This document shows positions 58,935 through 64,000 of a stretch of 64,000 nt of DNA, piece by piece (the first letter of the stretch is position 1; the number at the start of each line of letters is the position of its first letter). The notes beneath the pieces are model-generated. The model saw only the letters and a program-made list of their open reading frames with translations, was not told the DNA's origin and searched no databases. The stretch is taken from positions 186,001-250,000 of the forward strand of contig NZ_JAJQMN010000007.1 of assembly GCF_028994775.1 (NCBI RefSeq), in the 5' to 3' direction. The translations under genes were made by a program, and so were the position numbers. The stretch comes from Promicromonospora iranensis (GTDB taxonomy: Bacteria; Actinomycetota; Actinomycetes; Actinomycetales; Cellulomonadaceae).

Positions 58935-59859
58935 CCACCAGCACCACCACGGCGCCCACGGCACGACAGGCGGCGAGGGCAACCGGCGCCGCCTGGCGGT
59001 CGCGTTCGGGATCACGGCGGTGGTCTTCGTGGCGCAGGCCGTCGGGGCCGTGCTCACGGGCAGCCTCGCGCTCCTCGTCGACACCGCGCACATGCTGACC
59101 GACGTCGCGGGCCTGGCCATCGCGCTGTTCGCCGCGTCGCTCGCGCTGCGGCCGCCGTCGCCGCGCCGCACGTGGGGGTTCCTGCGGGCGGAGGTCCTGG
59201 CCGCGCTGGCCCAGGCTGCCGTGCTGCTCGCCGTCGGCGTCTACGCCCTGGTCGAGGGAGTGAGCCGCCTGGTCGGCCCGGCGCAGGCGCCCGGTCCGGG
59301 TCTCCTGGTGTTCGGCATCGTGGGCCTGGCCGGGAACGTCGTGGCGCTGCTGGTGCTGGCGGGCGGCAGGTCGGCGTCGCTGAACCTGCGCGCCGCGTTC
59401 CTGGAGGTGGCGAACGACGCGCTCGGGTCGGTGGCGGTGATCGTGGCCGCCGTCGTGATCGCGACCACCGGCTGGCAGCGCGCCGACGCCGTCGCCGGCC
59501 TGGTCATCGCCGTCCTGATCCTGCCGCGCGCCGCCAAGCTGCTGGTCGACTCGGCGAACGTGCTGCTGGAGTCCACGCCCGCGGGTATCGACCTGGAACA
59601 GGTCAGGGCCCGGCTGCTCGAGGTGGAGAACGTCGAGGCGGTGCACGACCTGCACGCCTCCCTCGTCGCCACCGGCGTGCCGACCATCAGCGCGCACGTC
59701 GTGGTGCGGGACGCCTGCTTCCGCGACGGGCACGCGCCCCCGGTCCTCGACGCCCTCCAGCGGTGCGTCGCCACCGAGTTCGACGTGTCCGTGGAGCACT
59801 CGACCTTCCAGCTCGAGCCCGCCGAGCACGCGCGGCACGAGGCGCCGACGCACGCCTGA
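58927..59859 (+). CDS. CDF-family Zn/Cd/Co exporter (CzcD-like)
   Basis: 310 residues, His-rich start (DHQHHHGAHG), six membrane segments with site-A residues in LLVDTAHMLTDVAGL and AFLEVANDALGS (HxxxD, NxxxD type), and the C-terminal metal-sensing domain (VHDLHASLVATGVPTISAHVVV). Exports divalent metals against protons. Third gene of the metal-resistance operon, so two different CDF pumps answer one sensor. Confidence 0.92.
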   Translation: MADHQHHHGAHGTTGGEGNRRRLAVAFGITAVVFVAQAVGAVLTGSLALLVDTAHMLTDVAGLAIALFAASLALRPPSPRRTWGFLRAEVLAALAQAAVLLAVGVYALVEGVSRLVGPAQAPGPGLLVFGIVGLAGNVVALLVLAGGRSASLNLRAAFLEVANDALGSVAVIVAAVVIATTGWQRADAVAGLVIAVLILPRAAKLLVDSANVLLESTPAGIDLEQVRARLLEVENVEAVHDLHASLVATGVPTISAHVVVRDACFRDGHAPPVLDALQRCVATEFDVSVEHSTFQLEPAEHARHEAPTHA

Positions 59860-59934
59860 CGGTGCCCGACCCAGGTCGACGTCGGACCAGCATCGGACCG
59901 GACCGGACCGCACCGCGCCGCGCCGCGCCGCCGG

Positions 59935-60555
59935 TCAGTCCGCCGCCGTGCCTGCCGGACCGCAGACACGCTCGACGAGGTAGCGCCAGCCCGCCTCGAA
60001 GCGGTCGGTGCGCGCCGTCCGGTACTGCTCGGGGGCGTCGAAGATCTGGAGCAGGAGCGGACCTTCCAGCGCGGACGCGAGCTGGCCGGCGAGCAGGTCG
60101 ACGTCGGCGTCCGGCAGGTCGAGCTCGCGCAGGAGCACGTGGATGTGGATCTGGGACAGCGGCGGGCGTCGGCCGCTCACCCGACGGCCCTCGGTCGCGG
60201 CGCGCGCGATGGCCTGGTTCTCCGCGAGGAAGCGGATGCGGGCGGAACCGTAGGCGATGAGGCGGTCGACCGGCGGAGCTCCGGGACCGAGGGGCGGCGG
60301 GCCCGAGAGGATCTCCTGCTGCAGCGCACGCTCGTTGTCGTCTAGGAGCGCCTGGAAGATGCCCGCCCTGGTCCCGAACCGCCGGAACACCGTGCCCTTG
60401 CCCAGCCCGGAGCGCTCGGCGAGACGGTCCATCGTGAGGCTGTCCGGTCCCGCCTCGGCCAGGAGCTCGCGCGCAGTGGCGAGCAGCCGCTGACGGTTGC
60501 GCGCCGCGTCGGCGCGCTCGGGCGGCGGAGCGCCCCACGTCAGCGGTGTACTCAT
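59935..60555 (-). CDS. TetR-family regulator
   Basis: 206 residues. Helix-turn-helix LTMDRLAERSGLGKGTVFRRFGTRAGIF (about 40-67), with a C-terminal ligand domain of the TetR_C type (IARAATEGRRVSG, LASALEGPLLLQIF). Divergent from the F420-type protein gene; two dyads in the 84-bp gap are its probable operators. Confidence 0.92.
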   Translation of the reverse strand: MSTPLTWGAPPPERADAARNRQRLLATARELLAEAGPDSLTMDRLAERSGLGKGTVFRRFGTRAGIFQALLDDNERALQQEILSGPPPLGPGAPPVDRLIAYGSARIRFLAENQAIARAATEGRRVSGRRPPLSQIHIHVLLRELDLPDADVDLLAGQLASALEGPLLLQIFDAPEQYRTARTDRFEAGWRYLVERVCGPAGTAAD

Positions 60556-60600
60556 TCCCGGATGCTATCGGGAATCGCGTAACCGGGGTAAAGTCCGGTT
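60554..60600. promoter_or_regulatory. Two dyads with equal spacers, probable TetR operators
   Basis: ATTCCCG-N8-CGGGAAT (60554-60575) covers the TetR start codon; AACCGG-N8-CCGGTT (60581-60600) follows five bases on. Both are perfect and symmetric, in the shared promoter of the TetR and F420-type genes. Confidence 0.65.
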
Positions 60601-60639
60601 AGTCGACCGGTGCGGCCGACCGAGACTGTGGAGGATGAG

Positions 60640-61071
60640 ATGGCAGACATGAACACGCAGGTCATCGAGGCGTTCCGGGCCAACGCGGGAGTGTTGGGCG
60701 ACGACGTCGCGGGCGGGCACTTCACCGGGAAGCGCCTGGTGCTGCTGCACCACGTGGGCCGGGTCAGCGGCACGGAGCGTGTGACCCCGCTCGTGGCCGC
60801 GACCGACGGCGACGCCTACCTCGTCGTCGGGTCCCTGGGCGGGGCGCCCGACGACCCGGCCTGGGTGGCGAACATCGAGGACGGCCCCGGCGAGACCACC
60901 ATCGAGGTCGGGGACCAGACGCTTCGCGCGGCCACCACCGTGGTGCGGCCCGGGCAGCCCGACTGGGAGCGCCTCTACGGCATCTGGGCCGAGTACTGGC
61001 CGGACGCCAAGGAGTACGAGAAGAAGACGGACCGCCAGTTCCCGGTCATCCGGCTCGAGCCCCAGGCCTGA
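60640..61071 (+). CDS. Deazaflavin (F420)-dependent nitroreductase-family protein
   Basis: 143 residues. LVLLHHVGRVSGTERVTPLVA and YLVVGSLGGAPDDPAWVANIED are the cofactor-binding stretches of PF04075, and KKTDRQFPVIRLEP closes it as in the paralogue at 28305. ATG after GAGG with five-base spacing. Probably controlled by the divergent TetR. Confidence 0.88.
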   Translation: MADMNTQVIEAFRANAGVLGDDVAGGHFTGKRLVLLHHVGRVSGTERVTPLVAATDGDAYLVVGSLGGAPDDPAWVANIEDGPGETTIEVGDQTLRAATTVVRPGQPDWERLYGIWAEYWPDAKEYEKKTDRQFPVIRLEPQA

Positions 61072-61118
61072 CCTCCGGTCCGGTCGGACCGGCCCGTCCG
61101 GTCCGGTCGGGCCCGACC

Positions 61119-62243
61119 TCAGCCGACCGAGCGGACGAACTCCCGCACGCGCGCCGCCATCTCGGCCGGCACCTCGGCCACCGTGAAGTGACCGCCCTCC
61201 GTCAGGCGGTCGAACACGCGCAGGTCGAGGTAGTGGCGGCGTGCGAGCGCCTCGGGGTAGGTGGCCTCGTGGCGCTGGATCAGCACGGCCGCGGGCACCG
61301 TCGTGGGCGGGATCGGGTCCGGCTGGTCGGCGCCCTCGTAGTACGGCCGGAACGACGAGCCGATCGTCTGGGTGGCCCAGTAGATCGTCGCCTCCGTGAG
61401 GATGCGGTCGCGCGAGATGCGGCGCTCCACCGCCCGCGGATCGCCCGGCGGCGTGTCGCTCCACTCGACCAGCTTCTCGGCGAGCCACCCCAGCAGGCCT
61501 GCGGGCGAGTCGTTGAGTGCCGTCGCGAGGGTGTCGGGCCGGGTGGCCTGCACGTGGCCGTAGGCGCCGTCGGTCTGGTGCTTCGCGGCGATGCCGTCGA
61601 AGAACTCCGTGACCTCGGGGTCGTCGAGGGCGGCGCGCTCCTCGCTGGTGGGGAAGTGGGCGTGCGTGGCCACGATCCCCGCCACCTGCTCGGGGTAGCG
61701 GGCGGCGATGAGGTCGCTGACGTTCGCTGTGACGTCCTCGCCGTACGTGAAGTACCGGTCGTAGCCCAGCACGTCCGTCATCAGCGCGTGCATGGTGGCG
61801 GCCAGCCGCTTCTCCGACACCGGGCCGGAGGCGTACGGCGAGGAGAAGCCGAACCCGGGCAGGCTCGCGACCACCACGTCGAAGTCGGGCAGCAGGTCGG
61901 CGAAGTCGAGCTGTAGCGCGAACGTGTGCGGCCAGCCGTGCAGCACCAGGAGTGCGGGGGCGTCCGGCCGGTCCGCGCGCAGATGGGCGAAGTGCAGGTC
62001 GACGTCGCCGATCTCGGCGACGAACTGCGGGTGCTCGTTCAGCCAGGCCTCGCGTGCGCGCCAGTCCCAGCTGATCCAGTGGTCGACGAGCTCGCGCAGG
62101 TAGCCCGCGGTCATGCCCGACGCCGGGCGCCGGGGTGAGTCGTCCAGGATCCGGCTCCGGGCGAGACGCTCGCGCAGATCGGCGAGGACCGGGTCGGGGA
62201 CGTGGACCGTGAAGGGGCGCGGGTTGGTCGGCGGCTCGCTCAT
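61119..62243 (-). CDS. Epoxide hydrolase (EHN-domain alpha/beta hydrolase)
   Basis: 374 residues. N-terminal EHN domain (FTVHVPDPVLADLRERLARSR, SWDWRAREAWLNEHPQF) and alpha/beta hydrolase core with oxyanion HGWP, nucleophile Asp in YGEDVTANVSDLIA (usually GGDWG), Tyr residues in the cap and His in LTEGGHFTVAEVP. Hydrates epoxides to diols; the altered nucleophile elbow may change substrate range. ATG 62243 lets MSEPPT precede the domain; another ATG at 62273 is in frame. Neither has a ribosome site. Confidence 0.87.
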   Translation of the reverse strand: MSEPPTNPRPFTVHVPDPVLADLRERLARSRILDDSPRRPASGMTAGYLRELVDHWISWDWRAREAWLNEHPQFVAEIGDVDLHFAHLRADRPDAPALLVLHGWPHTFALQLDFADLLPDFDVVVASLPGFGFSSPYASGPVSEKRLAATMHALMTDVLGYDRYFTYGEDVTANVSDLIAARYPEQVAGIVATHAHFPTSEERAALDDPEVTEFFDGIAAKHQTDGAYGHVQATRPDTLATALNDSPAGLLGWLAEKLVEWSDTPPGDPRAVERRISRDRILTEATIYWATQTIGSSFRPYYEGADQPDPIPPTTVPAAVLIQRHEATYPEALARRHYLDLRVFDRLTEGGHFTVAEVPAEMAARVREFVRSVG

Positions 62244-62309
62244 GAGGACGACGCTATGCCGAGCCACTGACATCGACGGGGAGGACCCGCTGCCCGGGAG
62301 GGTCGTTGC

Positions 62310-62576
62310 CTACGGGGCCGGTGGTGCGGCTCGCTCGAGGAGTGCCCGGGTCGCGGCGTCGATGTTCTTCACGAGCTTGTGCACCCCGTCGAGGAAGATG
62401 ACGAGGCCGACCAGGAAGAGCGTGAGCCCGACGATCACGGCCGGCGCCGAGACGGCGGGGCCCCAGATCATGAGCGCTGCCCCCAGGATCAGCCCGCCCA
62501 GACCGAGAGTGATCGGACCGGCGGACCGGTGGGCCGTCGTCGGCCATGTCGTCGCCTGCTGAGTCGTGTCGGTCAT
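62310..62576 (-). CDS. Small two-helix membrane protein
   Basis: 88 residues: Thr/Gln-rich start, two hydrophobic segments (LGLGGLILGAALMIWGPAV, IVGLTLFLVGLVIFLDGV) and an amphipathic C-terminus (KLVKNIDAATRALLERAAP). Looks like the many small hairpin membrane proteins of unknown function. Codon bias is coding-like. Confidence 0.65.
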   Translation of the reverse strand: MTDTTQQATTWPTTAHRSAGPITLGLGGLILGAALMIWGPAVSAPAVIVGLTLFLVGLVIFLDGVHKLVKNIDAATRALLERAAPPAP

Positions 62577-62643
62577 GCCCCACATCGTCGTGGCCGGGGA
62601 ACGCCCTGGCCAGAGGCTGGCCGGGTGAACCGCGCACCGCCCG

Positions 62644-63882
62644 TCAGGGGGTCAGGGAGACGGTGAGCATGTGTGCCGGGGCCTTGTGGAAGGTGAGCAC
62701 GGCGCCCGTCGTCGGCTCGGTCCAGGACGTGCCCGGGGCGAACGGTGCGTCGTCCAGGCCGTCCGCCGATCCTGGCGTCGAGTCGATCACCCGGACCGGG
62801 CCCTCGCCCGAGCTCACGGAGGTGTCGACCGTGTAGACGAGGGCGCCGCTCGCAGCGATGTCCCGGTCGTAGCCGATGGCCTGCCGGTTCTCGACGACGA
62901 CGGCGCGGGTCGCCGACACCGGGTACACCAGCATCCTGTCGCGGCCCGGGTGCGGGTCGCCCGACTCCGCGACAGGGCTCAGCCGGGCGCGGGTGGCTCG
63001 CTCGGGAACCGCGCAGACCACCTGCTCGTCGTCGAGCCAGCCGAGCTGCCACCGGTGCCAGGCGAGGTACTCCGGAGCCTGCCCCGAGATCAGGCCCATC
63101 AGGTCCCAGCCGCCGGCCGCCGCGTGCCAGTTCCCCGGGTCCTCCGGTGGCGCCTCGAACAGGTACAGGTCGGGCAGGCCGAGGCTGTGCCCCGTCTCGT
63201 GCGCCAGGACCAGCCCGCCCCAGCGCCACTGGTCGTACCCGAACGTGACGGCGTGCGTGAGGTGGTTGCCGTCGGCGGTGACGTCCAGGAAGTTCGTCGT
63301 CGGCGAGTAGGTGATGTTCGGCGCCTGCTTCGTGGCGGACACCCAGACCACGTCCACGTCGGAGAAGTCGAAGGTGTCGTCGGCCGCCGCTATCGCGTCG
63401 CCGATGTAGCGCACGTGGTCCTCGTACGTCAGCCCTCGTTCGAACGGGTAGGCGGTGGACGGCTCGGGCATGCGTACCCAGCCGTCCGACGTCGTGGTGG
63501 TGACCTCGAGCCGGCCACCCGAGACCCGTTCCAGGTACTCGATGCCCGACGCGAGGTTGGCCTCGGCCTCGTCGAACGAGCCGGCGGGCGCCGGATGGTC
63601 CTCGAAGTCGACGAAGAGCTGCGCCGCCTTGAGCGTGCCGACCGCGGGGAGCGCCTGCTCGTCGACCGGGAAGCCGGAGCCGAGCCCGTCGACGGCGGCG
63701 GGCAGCTGGCAGTCCGCCGCCGAGGCGGGCTGTGCTGCCACGGGGAGGGCTGTCGCAGGGACGACTGTCGCGGCGGTCCCGAGCAGCCCCAGGGCCAGAC
63801 CGGCGGCCACCGCGCCGCGGACAGCAGGGCGGACAGTTTGGCGGACAGGAGGGCGAGTTCGGCGCTGGACGTGCTGGTGCAT
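62644..63882 (-). CDS. Secreted M6-type metalloprotease
   Basis: 412 residues. Signal peptide (AGLALGLLGTAATVVPATA), then a gluzincin-like catalytic domain with LAHETGHSLGLPDLYLF, the extended HExxHxxGxxD motif of peptidase family M6 (immune inhibitor A), and WDLMGLISG as Met-turn. The C-terminal beta-rich region is probably a processing or binding domain. Exported protease acting on proteins outside the cell. No pairing partner recognised. Confidence 0.88.
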   Translation of the reverse strand: MHQHVQRRTRPPVRQTVRPAVRGAVAAGLALGLLGTAATVVPATALPVAAQPASAADCQLPAAVDGLGSGFPVDEQALPAVGTLKAAQLFVDFEDHPAPAGSFDEAEANLASGIEYLERVSGGRLEVTTTTSDGWVRMPEPSTAYPFERGLTYEDHVRYIGDAIAAADDTFDFSDVDVVWVSATKQAPNITYSPTTNFLDVTADGNHLTHAVTFGYDQWRWGGLVLAHETGHSLGLPDLYLFEAPPEDPGNWHAAAGGWDLMGLISGQAPEYLAWHRWQLGWLDDEQVVCAVPERATRARLSPVAESGDPHPGRDRMLVYPVSATRAVVVENRQAIGYDRDIAASGALVYTVDTSVSSGEGPVRVIDSTPGSADGLDDAPFAPGTSWTEPTTGAVLTFHKAPAHMLTVSLTP

Positions 63883-63969
63883 GAGGTTCCCAACTCCTTC
63901 GTTGTCGTGCTCGTGCGGCTGTAGCTCTCGTGCGGTTCCCGGACTCGTGCGGTTCCCGGATTCGTGCGG

Positions 63970-64000
63970 TCAGCCGGCAGGCGGGAGCTCGAGGGTCCGT
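63970..64000 (-). CDS. C-terminal end of a gene entering from the right (partial)
   Basis: Read leftward, the last ten codons RTLELPPAG and TGA at 63970 look like the final beta strand of a protein; the rest lies beyond the window. The 87 bp before the M6 gene contain a short repeat (CGGTTCCCGGA(C/T)TCGTG, 63935-63965). Weak evidence because of the length. Confidence 0.35.
   Translation of the reverse strand, partial: RTLELPPAG

Overview
The window comes from a high-GC actinobacterium. Codon third positions are almost all G or C, GTG and TTG starts are common, and several genes look leaderless. Gene content (LysR/Tct hexarate uptake, DctA under a CitA/DcuS-type sensor, many TetR/GntR/WYL regulators, a Pro-rich Ser/Thr kinase) suggests a soil or plant-associated member of the Micrococcales, perhaps Promicromonosporaceae or Cellulomonadaceae. 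That placement is inferred; no rRNA is present. I see no tRNA, IS element, prophage or CRISPR array.

Layout. 1-7.6 kb: a MerR regulator diverging from an aldo/keto reductase, an HtaA-domain protein, a secreted GDPD, an ArsR/SRPBCC pair, a GNAT protein and a Cys/Met gamma-family PLP enzyme diverging from an Lrp regulator. 7.6-15 kb: a RIO-type kinase behind a 23-codon leader ORF and competing hairpins, then a signalling locus with a membrane-anchored Ser/Thr kinase, a paralogous membrane protein with repeated Thr-Gln motifs and a MinD/ParA-like ATPase. 15-24.5 kb: an SDR, a membrane hydrolase, an LLM flavin enzyme, an HNH endonuclease, and an ABC exporter with a two-component system. 24.5-28.3 kb (minus strand): DUF1684, VIT1-type transporter, arginine deiminase and voltage-gated ion channel. 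28-38 kb: F420-type, VOC, M23, PEP-swivel, phosphatase and NUDIX genes, an ABC-2 exporter with a WYL regulator, and an NlpC/P60 protein.

38-45.8 kb: a CitA/DcuS-like two-component system diverging from a DctA symporter across a 13-bp tandem repeat, a class A beta-lactamase lipoprotein, two SDRs and a TetR. 45.9-57.7 kb: a hexarate (glucarate/galactarate) module. GudD and a galactarate/talarate dehydratase feed KdgD and a semialdehyde dehydrogenase to 2-oxoglutarate, a TctCBA transporter probably imports the acids, and LysR and GntR proteins regulate. A 29-bp element shared by the kdgD and lysR/tctC promoters ties the LysR gene to both. 57.8-64 kb: a CmtR-like metal sensor with two CDF exporters, a TetR/F420-type pair, an epoxide hydrolase, a small membrane protein and an M6-like secreted protease.

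The strongest non-coding signals are long near-perfect palindromes (arms 18-28 bp) at gene 3' ends, mostly between convergent genes. They include one family present three times with conserved arms and re-paired centres. Also notable are the RIO leader and a ten-run G-tract next to one of the hairpins.
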